Shown: positions 43,296 through 55,065, numbered from the stretch's first letter. The stretch: DNA of 64,000 nt from Thozetella sp. PMI_491 (GCA_021432635.1 MU270017.1:186001-250000), one strand, 5' to 3'. Program-made: numbers and translations. Notes: a model not told the origin generated them from the letters alone.

Positions 43296-44721
43296 ATGCC
43301 CGACTTCCCCAAGCTCCCCCCATCCGGGATCAAGGTAATTATCGTTGGGGCCGGTTTCGCAGGGCTTTCGGCGGCGATTGAGTGCGACCGGAAGGGCCAC
43401 AGCGTGACGCTATTCGAGAAGGTGGATCAGATCGAAGAGATCACACGGTTCGGCGACATCATTAGTTTCGACCCCAATGGCTCCCGCATCTTCGAGCAAT
43501 GGCCCGGTGTCATCGATGCTATGAACCGCATCATCCGGCACACGACGTGGCTCGACTACTACAAGTGGAACGGCGGTTTCCAGACGCGGCAGTCCTTCCT
43601 CGGCGAGAAGAAATGGGGACGCAGGTGAGACCACGGCCGCGCTCTAGAAGCGACTAGAAGCGTTTCTCCCAACTCGGGCTGGTCCTGACAGGTAGCAGAA
43701 TAAACGGTCACCGCGGCCAGCTGCACAGTATCATCTACCAGCACGCTCTGGACCGCGGCATCGACATCCGACTAGGGCACCGGGTGAGCGACTACTTTGA
43801 GGACGACGACAAGGCCGGCGTGATAGTTAATGAAGAACGCGTCACGGCAGATGTGGTGATCCCCGCTGAGGGCGTCCGCTCGCGTGGTCGTAAGATCGTC
43901 CTAGGATACGAGGACAACCCGAGATCTTCCGGATATGCCGTATACCGTGCCTGGTTTCCCTCCGACGAGCTTGCTAAAAATCCCATTACGAAGCACCTCT
44001 ATGAAAATGGAGACAGCCATGTAGTGTACATTGGTCGAGATATCCATTTTCTCAGCTCTTCGATACAAGGTGGGACGCAGCTCAACTGGGCCTTCACGCA
44101 TATTGACAATTATGACATCGTGAGTCCTGTCGCCTCTCAGGTGGTTCTGCTTTGGAGGCCTCATGCTGACTAGGAATCTGCCGACAGGAAGAGAGCTGGC
44201 AATTCCCGGGGACGGTGGAGGAGGCCCTGTCGTTTCTGGAAGGGTGGGATCCCGTGGTGCGTGAGATCGTCAAGGCGACGCCTAAGGGGAGGCTGATTGA
44301 CCACAAGCTGGTCTTCCGTGACCCTCTAAAGACCTTTGTGTCTCCAAAGGGCCGGATCGTCCTGATCGGCGACGGAGCCCACCCTTTCCTTCCGACTTCG
44401 ATCCAGGGAGCCAGCCAGTCGATCGAAGACGGAACTACCCTCGCCGTCTGCTTGGAGCTAGGCGGAAAGGATAGCATTCCTCAAGCTACCAGAGCCTACG
44501 AGGCCATTCGATATGGCAGAGTGCATAAGGCGCAGGCCACAGGCGTGTCGACCCGAGAGAGATGGCACCACGCGGATTGGGACGCCATCGCGAAGGACCC
44601 CGAGAGATTGCACTTGGTCAGGGAACAGTGGCTCCTGGGCTTTGACGCCGAGACGCACGCCTACAATGTGTTTGCCGATACCGCGGCCAATTTGGCAAAG
44701 GAGCCGGCAGCGAAGCTCTGA
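43296..44721 (+). CDS. FAD-dependent monooxygenase (salicylate hydroxylase-like)
   Basis: Exons 43296-43624, 43699-44119 and 44188-44721 give 427 aa. It is a class A flavoprotein: VIIVGAGFAGLSAAIE at the N-terminus, FEKVDQIEEI at the end of the second strand, and the GD motif VLIGDGAHPFLPTSIQGASQSIEDG. This subgroup in fungal clusters hydroxylates phenolic rings or epoxidises double bonds. It is not of the N-hydroxylating class B type. The DG-type stretch reads VIPAEGVRSRGR, with the usual Asp replaced by Glu. It sits between the reductase and methyltransferase genes, so it is a likely tailoring enzyme of the NRPS product. Confidence 0.88.
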
Positions 44722-44850
44722 CGGGGGCACACCGGGAGCAGGAGGGCACAGGTGGCAGGAGCCTCTGCCGTTCACTCGGCGATGGGAAGGTAGTCTATGA
44801 GCTTCCTCACTAGTATCCGCTAGCAGCACAAGTAAGCAATACATGGGTAA

Positions 44851-45642
44851 TCACTTCTCTACGAAAAGCACCGCCTGGGTCGGGTACTTTCTGTAAGTAG
44901 TCCAGAACTCTTCGCCCGTCTGCTCGATCGCGCGATCCGGGATCCGGAGAGGCGGCCACTGCAGTTTCCCGGTCATGCCGCCGGCTTTCGCCGCTTGCTC
45001 GTAGATGGCGCGGTGCAGGTGGTAGCTGCGGAACTTGACTTCCTCGGGGGTTCCTGGGCTCCCAATAATGTCGGCCTCCCATCCCTCTACACCAGCCATC
45101 TTCTCGACGTATCGAACCGAGACCCCCCACTTGCCGGGCGCCGCGTTCTCGGCCTCGGTGAATCCCTGGACAAATGTGTCTAGGTCCTCGGCCGGGTGTG
45201 GTGCGACCCCGACGAAAAGGCCGCCCGGTTTTAGATTTGCCGAGATGGTCTCAAACATCTGCGTCATCTCGGCTGCGGTGGTCGAATAGTTGAGGAGCCA
45301 GACCCCGAGGACAATGTCGAACGGCTCCTGGTCCGAGAGCTTGCCGAGGGTTATCACGTTGCCGACCCGGAACTCCAGCGATCGCGATACTTCCAGATCG
45401 TCGGGGAGAGATTTCTTTGCGGCTTCAATCATGCCCGAGGACATGTCGATGCCAAGGACGAAGCTTGCGCCCCACCCCAACAGCTTGTGCGAAAAGAACC
45501 CAAGGCCACAGGCAAGATCAAGCACCCGGGCCCCAGCGATCTTGTCTTTTAGAGCATCATGCACATTGTCCATCTCAACGATGGCCGCTGGCACTGTCTT
45601 GAGAACGCCATACTTGGCACCAATTTCGTCGTACTGCGTCAT
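44851..45642 (-). CDS. class I SAM-dependent methyltransferase (Methyltransf_11/25 type)
   Basis: Single-exon reading of 263 aa from ATG 45642. Motif I is VLDLACGLGFFSHKLL, followed by LGIDMSSGMIEAAKK and the acidic FDIVLGVWLLNY; a later LKPGGLFVGV is the usual fourth-strand region. The C-terminus has the variable substrate cap. The frame stays open upstream to 45999 with other ATGs, but MTQYDEIGAKYG looks like the natural family start. The gene follows the O-methyltransferase in the same direction. It may N- or O-methylate the NRPS product or an intermediate. Confidence 0.85.
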   Translation of the reverse strand: MTQYDEIGAKYGVLKTVPAAIVEMDNVHDALKDKIAGARVLDLACGLGFFSHKLLGWGASFVLGIDMSSGMIEAAKKSLPDDLEVSRSLEFRVGNVITLGKLSDQEPFDIVLGVWLLNYSTTAAEMTQMFETISANLKPGGLFVGVAPHPAEDLDTFVQGFTEAENAAPGKWGVSVRYVEKMAGVEGWEADIIGSPGTPEEVKFRSYHLHRAIYEQAAKAGGMTGKLQWPPLRIPDRAIEQTGEEFWTTYRKYPTQAVLFVEK

Positions 45643-45970
45643 GTCTGCTGTGCAACATAGAAAGATAAAGAAGATGCGAGGTTTGCGGGATGTGTTCCCC
45701 TCAATCTTGGAGCTGCCAGTAGGTGTAAGAGGGGCAACTCGAGGCCGCTCCATAGTAGGATGCCCAGCGTCGCATTCTGGTAGACGACAGCCGAAAATCA
45801 ATGGGTGCTCAGCTCGGGTATGCATCCCGAAGTTTTGGGCATGGGTAAGTTCCCCGTTACACGAGATTTGATGTGCGCCACGATGCGCGTTTACTATACT
45901 AGGCCTAGTTATCCGTCCTCCCCTGGTAGCAACCTCAGCCGTCGGCATGTACGCCTTGTCAACGCCCAAT
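45643..45970. other. gap between two tandem methyltransferase genes
   Basis: 328 bp that should hold the end of the O-methyltransferase transcript and the promoter of the next methyltransferase. On the minus strand it is open in the frame of the downstream methyltransferase, with ATGs at several points, so a longer N-terminus is conceivable. Confidence 0.45.
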
Positions 45971-46840
45971 CTAGACAGCAATGATCGTACTGATCTCAAC
46001 GACTTTCTAGTAAACGGTAATTAGCTTTCTCTCGCCTCGCAAGTGGCCCAAGACATGCGCGAAATGGGGAGCATCTTACCGGGCCACGTTCCTCTGGGTC
46101 GGTGAGATATGACTCGCTTTGATACTTCACGGCACCGCTCTCTCCGCTCCCTCCTTTCTTGACATACTCGAGATAGTCGGGCGCCCCAGGCATGTCCGTG
46201 TTGTCTGCGATGACAATCGACCCAACGTGAAACAGTTTCAGCTGCTCACAAAGCTGCAGGTCCGGCTTGTAGTGCTCCTCCCAGTGATCTATGAACGCCA
46301 TGTCAACTTTTCCGGGGCTCACCTTGCCATCGGCATGCAGTTGCTTGAGAGACTCGGCTGCCGGTCCCACCACTATCGTCACCACATCCTCGAGCCCCGC
46401 CAGCTTGATCAAGTCACGGGCGATCTGAGCCATCTTGGGATCCAGCTCGAAGGTATAGAGATGCACATCGTCTGCGCCTGGGTTGAGCTCCTTGAGAGTG
46501 GCGGCCCATCCGATGGCCGAGACTCCCACGAAGGTGCCAAATTCAAGGATGAGCTTGGGCTTCGGGTCGAGACCGGTGAGTGCGCGACGGGATATTTCCA
46601 TCTTTTTCTGCCGATAGATCATCCCCAGACCCTCGTTATTGGCGAAGTCCTCGATAGTACGACATAGTTTCCACGGCTGGCCCTGCAACTCCTCCGCTGG
46701 GAGAGAGAAGATGTGCGAGTGGAGAGCAACAGCACGCTCGCTGTGGGGAGGTCTCTAATAGTGTATTAGCAAATAGATACGTGCAAGCTGTCGGGGCGAT
46801 CCTAGCTTACCCCTGCTGGCGGGTTTCTCTTTGGGGGCAT
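45971..46840 (-). CDS. catechol O-methyltransferase-like enzyme
   Basis: Exons 46840-46811, 46754-46080 and 46006-45971 give 246 aa. The fold is that of class I small-molecule O-methyltransferases of the COMT type: LILEFGTFVGVSAIGWAA as the SAM-binding motif, YTFELDPKMAQIARDLIKLAG, and metal-site segments MAFIDHWEEHYKPDLQ and SIVIADNTDMPGAPDYL. A terminal 36-nt exon ends KVVEISTIIAV, which matches the conserved family end; without that splice the tail is unlike the family. Together with the FAD hydroxylase it could methylate a newly formed catechol hydroxyl (inference). Confidence 0.87.
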
Positions 46841-47485
46841 TTTCACACAGACGATCCTAGATGTAGCTTTGGGCGGATTGAGAGATCTGATGGAGGCGGT
46901 GGAAGCGGCCAATTCGGATTTCTAGGTAAGTAGCAGCGATGCAGATTCGAAGTCCGAGAGGTGAGCTTCATTGTTCAATATATACAAGAGTCTCGCCAAT
47001 GAAGTATGGGATGAAAAGGAAACGCGTTTCTACACCCTCTTGAGGAGTGCATTACGTATGCAGCTGTCGGGTCTACGAGTCAAGCCCATATACCACCCGG
47101 AATAGAAATATGCGCAGCCGTATCTCCGAGTACGCCGCGTCTAACCTTACGCATCGGGCAATATAGAAGGAAAATGCCCGATTAAGTGCCTACTATACCT
47201 TACCCGCACCTGCTTGTTAGCCTCCAGGCTATTTACTACGACTCGGTTACGAAAGCGGTCGATTGCATGGTAGCAGCTGGCCGCTGCTCGTAAAATACCA
47301 GATCCTTTGCCTGCCGCAAATGAAAGGTCGATTATAGTAGTGATGTATATCTAATTGCCACCTAACTAGGCTATCGTAAGCCAGCCGGGTCATTATTGAA
47401 ATGATAATCCAGTCCCCTAGGAGATGATCATTCTCACCAATGGCCAGCCGAGCCATTGCGGTGAGACGCGCGGCTCTACTTTCCG
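46841..47485. other. intergenic region between O-methyltransferase and SET genes
   Basis: 645 bp, AT-rich in parts, holding the O-methyltransferase promoter and the 3' flank of the SET-domain gene. No coding exon was recognised. Confidence 0.5.
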
Positions 47486-48970
47486 TTAGTACTTCCCAGA
47501 CACCCTCTGTTTCAACTCCGTCCAGAGTTCCTTTATCCCTTCAATGTTGTCGTGCTCCACGCCGCCAAATTTAATCCACTGCTTCTCAGTCAATGCAATA
47601 TACTCTCTCGCGCTGTCCCATTCCCCAATCTCCATGTACGCCCTGGCCACCACTTCGTAATACACAACGAGCTGGGGCTGGAGCTCCTCGGTCTCAATCA
47701 GCGAGAACAGCTCTTCAGCCAGTTCTGCTACGCTCTCCTCGTCTAGGCCGTACTCGCTGTCTCCTTCGTAAGATTCGGCAAGGCTAGCATGGATATCTTG
47801 TATTCGTTGGCGCCGGTCGTCGGATTCCTTCTTCTGCGCAGGCGACGAGGTGCACATCCAGCACGTACAGTTGAAGCCCCATTCGCGGACTACAAGCTGC
47901 CGCTCCTCCGCAGACTTTCCTAGTGGGACGTCTGCCTTTCAGTTAGATATGGGCAGTGGAGAGCATCGGGTGCTCGGCCTTAAGCAGCCAGGGGGCCTTA
48001 CAGCTGTGGGTGACCTCCTCTCCAGCTAATATGTCCCGCAGCGCAACTACTTCCATCGTCATTGTCTGGGGAGAGTATCGCCAATAGGTACTAGACGCCA
48101 AGTTAGCCCTCGTTCAAGAACTCATAGCGCAACAAAGGTGATACTTACTTGGGCTTGCAATTGTGATTCACCCTCTAGTCCTCATGTGTTAGTGACCGAC
48201 ACAAACACAGAAGGATGTGATGCGTTATTGCTTACCGAGCCCCCAGGGAATAATCCCATATGAGGTACGCCATCAAGCTCGATGCCAAATATGTTTGTCT
48301 TCAAAATGTCTTCGATGAGTTCTCCTCCGGTGCTTCTTGCAAGTGACAATATAGTCGTTTGCTGCTCTTTAGGCAGCTGCCTGACAGCTCGACCCAAAAG
48401 GGCTCTGCGTTGGTGGAGGCTGAAGTATCGCTGGTATTCCATCGGCAGAACGATAGCCGGCCAGCCAGCCATGACGACGCTCCACTGCGGAATGGTCCTT
48501 CGAGCGATTACGCCTTTTCCTCGCCCTGGAAGGTCCTCCACGTCGTATGTGAGGTTAAGGTGGTTCCGGGAGTCCATATAGCTAGAAGGGTGATACCTAT
48601 CTACATCTGGGACGATAGAGTCGTCGAGTGTTTCTGCCATGCTAGCCGCTAGATCTGCCGTGGTGATGACACTGATGCCATGTTGGCCCCTAAACGGAAC
48701 CGATGTGTAGAGACAGAATTCGGGGCTGTCCTTGGAGAGCCTTACTGCCTTAACACAATATGGCGGGTATGACCATGGAGCCCAATCTCGCCTGTGGGAT
48801 ACAGTTTTCTGGCTGATTGGAGTTGGGCATGTGCTGAGAATAGTTGAGAGTGGAAAACGCGAGCCGTAACGGCTCCATGCGCATGTGCCTAGATCTACCG
48901 GTTTGGCGGTTTCTGCTTGTAAAGTGCTTGGGATTAACAATGAAAGAAGAGATATCGAGGAGAATTTCAT
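47486..48970 (-). CDS. SET-domain protein with N-terminal signal peptide
   Basis: Exons 48970-48236, 48174-48149, 48090-48002 and 47931-47486 give 431 aa. MKFSSISLLSLLIPSTLQA is a signal-peptide-like start; longer starts at 48979 or 48994 are in frame. After about 120 residues with several cysteines comes a SET core: LPGRGKGVIARRTI, a helical insert, then RVNHNCKPN (the conserved R-x-NHxC-xPN, built by a 26-nt exon), then GEEVTHSYVPLGKS, and a post-SET-like CTCWMC. The C-terminal 130 residues are helical and TPR-like (YYEVVARAYMEIGEWDSAREYI). Secreted or ER-routed SET proteins are common in filamentous fungi, but their substrates are not established. Whether it belongs to the NRPS cluster is unclear. 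Confidence 0.83.
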
Positions 48971-49917
48971 AGCGCTGCCCATTGAGGGTAACATTGTCGT
49001 CAGGTATGACGGCGACACTCGGTGCTGAAGCCTGTCGCGCGTTGCGCTGCACGACTGCTCATCTCTGTGGGATATACGAACGCGAAGTCCGCCACGTTTG
49101 CGGTAAATCTGGCCTCAAGCCGTTCAATAACCCGGGCGTTATGAGTTATACGGGATCACCAAGCCGGCATCGCTAAGTCCCGTCGTGGTTGGTTGCTTGT
49201 GGCGGGACCGGGTAAACTCGAAACAGAACCACAATTTGGTGAATAACCATGCCCTCAGTTACATGTTATACTGAGCACCTCGAGCCATGATTCAGAGTAC
49301 TTAGATTCGTGCTTGCTACGCAGAGCCTAGATGTACGAGATCTCTAGTATCTAGGACGGTGTCTATTCCTTGAGAACAGAAACGGATTTACCTTCATACC
49401 ATACCACTTCTAGGTTCCGAAAAACATTGGAACAGCAACGAACCGAAATGACCGTTCACCGGCTTCAAATCCTTGAATTTGTCTGGCTAACAAGGCAGCC
49501 TTTATGGTTAAGTAAATTCTATACTGTTATCTTAATATTCCATGTTGAGTCTTTAGTCCACCTGCAAAGAGACCGACTTGGGCCAACGAGTGAGGAGTAG
49601 GTGGATACGCCCGTCTCATGTTGGCGTTAAACCCGTCGGATGAGCCACCTGCTCTCCCGACTGTCGGCCTGCGGCAAGCCAGGAAGAAGCCCTTGGTCAA
49701 AACAATGGCCATCTCCACCCAGGCGGGGTATGGTCTGCCGTCAATAGTCTCCTATGTTTCGCCACCTTCATGACTATCCGTCGGACTGCCGTTCTTCAGT
49801 ATCTCTTGCTTATCTCTCAACCCCACCACACGATCAGTCTACTAGTTGCCCCCCTTCGCCCCCCTCGCCTAGTCCGCACCGCTCCCTCAAGGTATAGCTT
49901 AGCTCTTGGTTTCAAAC
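48971..49917. other. divergent intergenic region
   Basis: 947 bp between the starts of the SET-domain and PhyH-type genes. The right end (49740-49917) is pyrimidine-rich, as expected for a promoter and 5' leader. No gene, repeat or clear operator was seen. Confidence 0.5.
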
Positions 49918-51069
49918 ATGGTAGCTAATTCAACTTCATTTGAGCGGCCCGATCCATCGGGTCTGGGAGCCGTGGCTTCCAAGGCGGGGATCGAGGCCCT
50001 AACCGCTAAGCCCGCCGGCGAGAACAGGGTTTTCAATAAGACCGGCGTGACCTACGGCGACTGGCGCGATGACCTCGTCCGCGATGGGTTTGTCGTGGTG
50101 AAGGGGGCTATACCGCAGGAACGGGCTGCCAAATATGCGGACCAGATGTTCACCTACCTGGAAGAGTTGTAAGTAGCCATATCCCATAGGTCTTCTATCA
50201 CCAAAGCCTGCCTCAGAGTGCTGAGACTATCTAGTGCCGGTGGCCTGGGATTCAAGCGCGACGACCCGTCGACGATCAAGGAGGCCAATCTACCAATCAT
50301 CAACTCCAAGGGCATGGTTAGCGGCTATGGTATCCCGCACGAAGACTTCACCTGGGCCATCCGCCAGGAGCCCGGAGTGGTCGAGGCATTTGCGCGGGCG
50401 TGGGATACCAATGACTTGATTGTGAGCTTCGATTCGATCAACTTTGCGTTCCCGAACCGTACCGACCTCGGGCCCAACACCCCCTGGCCGCACCAGGACC
50501 AGGATCCAGAGCGGCCAGGCTTCCGCTGCCTCCAGGGCATCGTGAATATCCTCCCCAACGGCCCCAAAGATGGCGGCCTGATCGTGTGCAAGGGGGGCCA
50601 TATGCTGAGCGAGGAGTTCCATCGCGCGTTCAAGCACGAACCGAACCCCGTGTGGCGCTGGACAAAGGAGTGGTACGGTTTCACAGATGCTGGCCTCGCA
50701 TGGCTCAAGGAGAAGGGATGCGAATGGATCAAGATTGAGGCGGAGCCGGGCGACTTGTTGCTCTGGGATTCGCGCACTCCCCACTACAATCTCTCGCCTG
50801 AGGGCTCCGTTCCGCGCTTTTGCGCGTACACTTGCTACATGCCCGCCGCCAACGCCACGCAGGAGGACTTGGCACGCAAGAAGAATGCTTTTGAGACGCT
50901 CTCTGGCACTTCTCACTGGCCTAACGCGCTCCACGTCCGGGAGCTTGACCTCTCCAAGAGGAACGGCGAAACCTGCCCCTATGACACCGGCAAGCCGAGG
51001 AAGCCAGTAGAGCTTACCGAGAGGGGATGGAGGCTAACCGGCATCCCATACATCGAGGCCGCGGTATAG
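49918..51069 (+). CDS. phytanoyl-CoA dioxygenase (PhyH)-family Fe(II)/2-oxoglutarate enzyme
   Basis: Exons 49918-50168 and 50235-51069 give 361 aa. The jelly-roll core shows the HxD iron motif in TPWPHQDQDP, the distal His in DSRTPHYN, and the 2-oxoglutarate-binding Arg shortly after (SVPRFCAYTCYM). The N-terminal helix-strand unit DDLVRDGFVVVKGAIP is typical of PhyH enzymes. There is no signal peptide. In fungal clusters such enzymes hydroxylate, desaturate or rearrange scaffolds. It is the last plausible tailoring gene of the NRPS block, but it could equally be an independent catabolic oxygenase. Confidence 0.88.
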
Positions 51070-51333
51070 AGCCTGCATAGAGTCTTTAGAAGAGGCATTA
51101 CGATAGAGATGAAACAAAATTTACTGTCTTTGTAGAATGAAGTTGCACCCACAGCTACTACCTTAGATCTCTGTCTGAGCGCCAATAACCTGGAGATATA
51201 GTCAAGCTCCAAAAACGAAGACGCTCCGGTGGGATTTTCCCAGTCTGCCAACTGCCTCGTTGATATGAGGAACGGAATGACCTTACTCTGGTTTATGCCG
51301 AACCCGAAGGCCGCCTCGGGGCCAGTCCAACAG

Positions 51334-51744
51334 CTATTGAGCCTGGGCTCTCCAGCAGGCCCAGCCCAGGAGGACAACGAAGGCTCCCCAGTGGCCGAAC
51401 ACCTTGGACCTAAACTCGTCACCCCCGTACGCCCAGACGATGATGCCGTCTCCCAGACCGGAGGTAGATATGACTGCGAGCACGGTCGTGACAGCGGCGT
51501 CGTTGCCCTGGTATTGCAGCGCGATGAGCGACAGGCCGAAGGCGAGCTCCCGGAGCCCCTTCAACTGGATCAAGGGGGAAACAATCCCCTCCGGCTCCTG
51601 GCCCTTGACCGGCGCGCCCTTTGGCCGTTCGAGGGGGAGGCCGAACCGGCGATATTCAGCCCGGGGAAAGATGAGCCCGTGCAGGGCGAGCCCGAGGGAT
51701 AGGCCGCCGACGGCGTAGGTGGGGAGAGGTGAGAATGACGTCAT
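51334..51744 (-). CDS. small DUF4267-like membrane protein
   Basis: 136 aa from ATG 51744; the frame is open further upstream but has no earlier ATG before 51798. About four hydrophobic segments are visible: YAVGGLSLGLALHGLIF, then LRELAFGLSLIALQYQG, then AAVTTVLAVISTSGLGDGIIVWA, and HWGAFVVLLGWACWRAQAQ at the end. The conserved RELAFGL and GDGIIVW spacing fits DUF4267 proteins, which have no known function. It converges on the PhyH-type gene. Confidence 0.65.
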   Translation of the reverse strand: MTSFSPLPTYAVGGLSLGLALHGLIFPRAEYRRFGLPLERPKGAPVKGQEPEGIVSPLIQLKGLRELAFGLSLIALQYQGNDAAVTTVLAVISTSGLGDGIIVWAYGGDEFRSKVFGHWGAFVVLLGWACWRAQAQ

Positions 51745-54700
51745 CGGGGCGGGCCCCGGCGGCGTGGAGCCAAAGGGGCCTGAGAAGAGTTCGTTCAAAG
51801 TGGTCTCGTGAGTGCGCTAGATGATGGATGGCACTGTGCCTGGCACGCTTGTTTGCTGAGCAGAGGCGAGACGGAAGGTTCGGAGAGGAAGAGTCCCGCG
51901 ATCCTGGTCGCGTAGGGGTATTGAAGTTTGGATGAATTCCGTGCCACAGGAGACACTTCCGGTAAGCAAAGTCAGACGCGTCTCCATACGATCAGCATCC
52001 TCCCCGCTGCCTGCTGGCACTGTCGCGGTCCATCACGATCTGGGTTACTCGCGAATTAGATGCTCGCAAAAAGTGTACGATAGGCATGATACGAGCATCG
52101 ACAGGCTTATTGCACCGCCGGCGCGCGGATGTGTCGGTATAGAACCAGTTTGGAGACGGCGGCGCTATCTGGGACCCAAAGGCATGTAGTTTGTCCGCTT
52201 CAAGAAAGTCGCCGGACTACTAGTCTGTAGGCAGTAGCTAAGTGACGGTGGAATCCCGTCATATTCCCTTCTCGCCGTGGGCTAGGCAAGGATGAAGACC
52301 CCGAGAGTGCAAGGATGAGGACCGAGTAAGCGCCCGGCAGCTTAGCAATGGTGTCGACTCGGGACAACTCATTCGGGTCCGGGTGCTGTTTGTCTCCCGA
52401 TAGCATGTGGAGACATGGGCGGCAGAGGCCCGTCGAGCAGCCAAAAGGCATTCCCCGCTATTTTCTTCAGCCGTCGCGGTCGTAAGAGCCGTGCAAGTTA
52501 CGTACAGTACTCCGTATACACACACATACATAGTACATTGATACATTAAGACCCTACTTTGTGTAATTGGTGCCGCGTGTTGGTACTGTACCCTCCTTAC
52601 TCAGGCTCGGGCTGCCACAACAGTGACAACCGTGCCACGCTGACCGTAGGTTGAGCCCTAAAATGTAACTGAGGGCGGCTTTGCTACGTTACCCACGTGC
52701 TCGGTGCAGTTTCCCGCTCCACGTTCGATTGTTGGCGCCGTATAAGGTAGAGAGCGAAATCGGTCCCAGGACCAGAGCCCCACAATCTCGGTTCGTCGCA
52801 GTGGTGTTGGCCGCACGCGCCGTCGCCAGGCATCGTCCCCCACCATGAGGCGTCGCGGGGCTGCGTATAGAACGTTTTTTTCTTCTTCTTCTTAATACTT
52901 TGAGTTGACGCCGCACGCCGCGATGACGACTTGGTGGAGTCGCGCTACGACGGCGGGAGGTCTTTCCGATCGTGATCCTCAATGATCAGGGGCTGTCTTG
53001 TTTTTGGCGATTCCTGGCGATGGCGACGAGGATCTTGTTAATGAACAAATTTCCAGCGACGCACGCCAGGGCAGCTTGGCGAGATCTGGTGTTCGTACTC
53101 GGAATGGTTAGCGTGGGTTTCGGGTCGTAGAAGCAACCCGAGCGGGAGTGATTTGCACGGTTTGGGCAGCCGGTCGGCTGGCGCCTAGGTAGCATCGCAG
53201 GGACCCAGGTTATCGGGGCAAGTGGATAATTTGAGCAGGGCGCCGGATGCGACAGGTCCGAGGAAAGAACGCGACCGTGGCTGGGACCCTCGGGGCTTCT
53301 TGGCCAAGGGCTAAATTGGGCTGCCGGCGGACTCTAGGGCTTACCAGGACGAGCTGCGAGTTTGCAACGGGATAATATGGCGCCAACAGGGCACCCGTAT
53401 GCCTGGGCCGAATTGCCATGTTGCAGCATGGGGCAGCAGATGTACCTCCACGGCCCGGTGATGCAAATCGATAACGCAACGGGTCGCGAGCCGGGTTCTG
53501 GGTGCTCCGGACGAATTGGATCCATATATCGCCGACCACTCTCCGACTTGCTTCGTGGCCGGGAGGGCGTTCCCAGGCAGGACGAATTAAAGCCACGAGG
53601 AGCCATGCTCCCAAGGGATGGATGGTCCTGGACTTTCCAGTGTTTCCGGAACAGGTGCCTCTTTTGGTTCGTGCGCAAACTGCGCTGCGTTCCCACGCGC
53701 TGAACAAAACACTGAAGGGGGAGGGGAAAAAAAAGCTTGAAGAAGGCCTAGGCCCCTCGTAAGTCGTAAATCACCCCCCAATCCTCGCCCTCCTTCCCCC
53801 CTTCCCCTCCATACTGGACAGTGGCCCCTTCCCCCACCACCATCTTCGGGAACGAACACGAGGGCTGCGGATAGAGAGGCTAGGGGTGGTGGCCAAGAAT
53901 TGGCTTTGAGATCCCAGGCAAGCTAGCCGACGATTGATCGCGGTGCCCGGCGTGGAAACCACGTAGAGGTGACGTCGAACCGGGAGGGACGACGTCGTGC
54001 AAGCTTCCTGACCTGGGTATACTTTCTTTTTCCCCATTTGTGATGCGCTTTCTTTTCATTTTTTGTGACTATTCAAGTCTAGGGTCTTTGACTTTGACTT
54101 GGGTCGAGCCTTCTCTGGCGCTATTCCGCGCCATCTGAGCTGTTGGCCCGTGTGCCCCTGCCCGATTGGGAGGGTCTTTGCTGACATGGGTGGCGCTGTC
54201 CTTCCCCGGAAGTCGCATGGTTGGCCCCAAGACGGCTCGTTCTTCCTTCTTTTTCTCCCTCTTGATGCTGCCGGCATTTGAGGCATACGCGGGTTCTGTT
54301 GGGGACGGGCGGCCTTCGATTGTCTTACCTGCAGCCCGTTGCGGGCGGTGCTCCGATGTGGGTATGCAAGCCGGAGTCAGCGTCCGCCTGTAAGGCAATT
54401 GACGGTTGGTTGGTACAGTATGCTCAGCCGTGCAGCCTTGGATATACCAGACTCTTGGCCCGGCGGCCCAGCTGAGGGCTAGAGGATTCCAATGAGGGTG
54501 TGAATTGTGCGGGAGGTATTCCGTACAGTGTGGGAAAAAAATATATTCCATGCGGCACAGGGAAAGAATTGACAGAAACGCTCCGTCAAACGCAGGCGAC
54601 CCGGCACGAGGGTGACCCACAAGGTCGCCCCCCAACTTGTACATCTTGACAGGGGGGGTAGCTAGTGATCCACGCTCGGGTCTTGTCAGGACCCCGGATG

Positions 54701-55065
54701 GAGGCTTCAGTAGGCCCGAGCTTGCAGGGATGTATGGCTAGCAGCTAGCACCACTCTGTTATTCTTATGTGCTGGGGAAGCCGCTACGGTTCGGCCTGTT
54801 GACTTCTCTCCCACCACTCCTCGTGTAGCTGGTGTTGCTCTTCTCCGTTCAGTTGGGTTGCCTTTCTGGTCCCAATCGGACTCCTTTTATTCTTGTCCCT
54901 CCTTAATCCCCCCCCTCGGACCTTGAACCTTTTAACTATCTGCAACGGTAGCTTGGTAGGTAAATAAACCACCACTGCCTGCCTCGCGCTTGAGTGAATT
55001 TGCCACCTCGCAGTGCAGCGCGTAAAATCTGAGGCCCAGGAGCACACCGGGGCAGACCCTTCAAC
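51745..55065. promoter_or_regulatory. 3.3-kb non-coding region upstream of the PDR transporter
   Basis: No convincing protein-coding exon was found on either strand, although several 80-190-codon open frames occur. The composition varies: a pyrimidine tract near 52870, GC-rich stretches from 53200 to 53900, and a pyrimidine-rich leader immediately before 55066. A long promoter and spliced 5' leader for a drug-responsive transporter would fit, but this is inference. Confidence 0.45.

Noticed and set aside
53362-53707. Overlapping open frames of 113-165 codons on both strands upstream of the PDR gene
   Set aside because: Frames on both strands over the same bases, no family match and no plausible exon structure.
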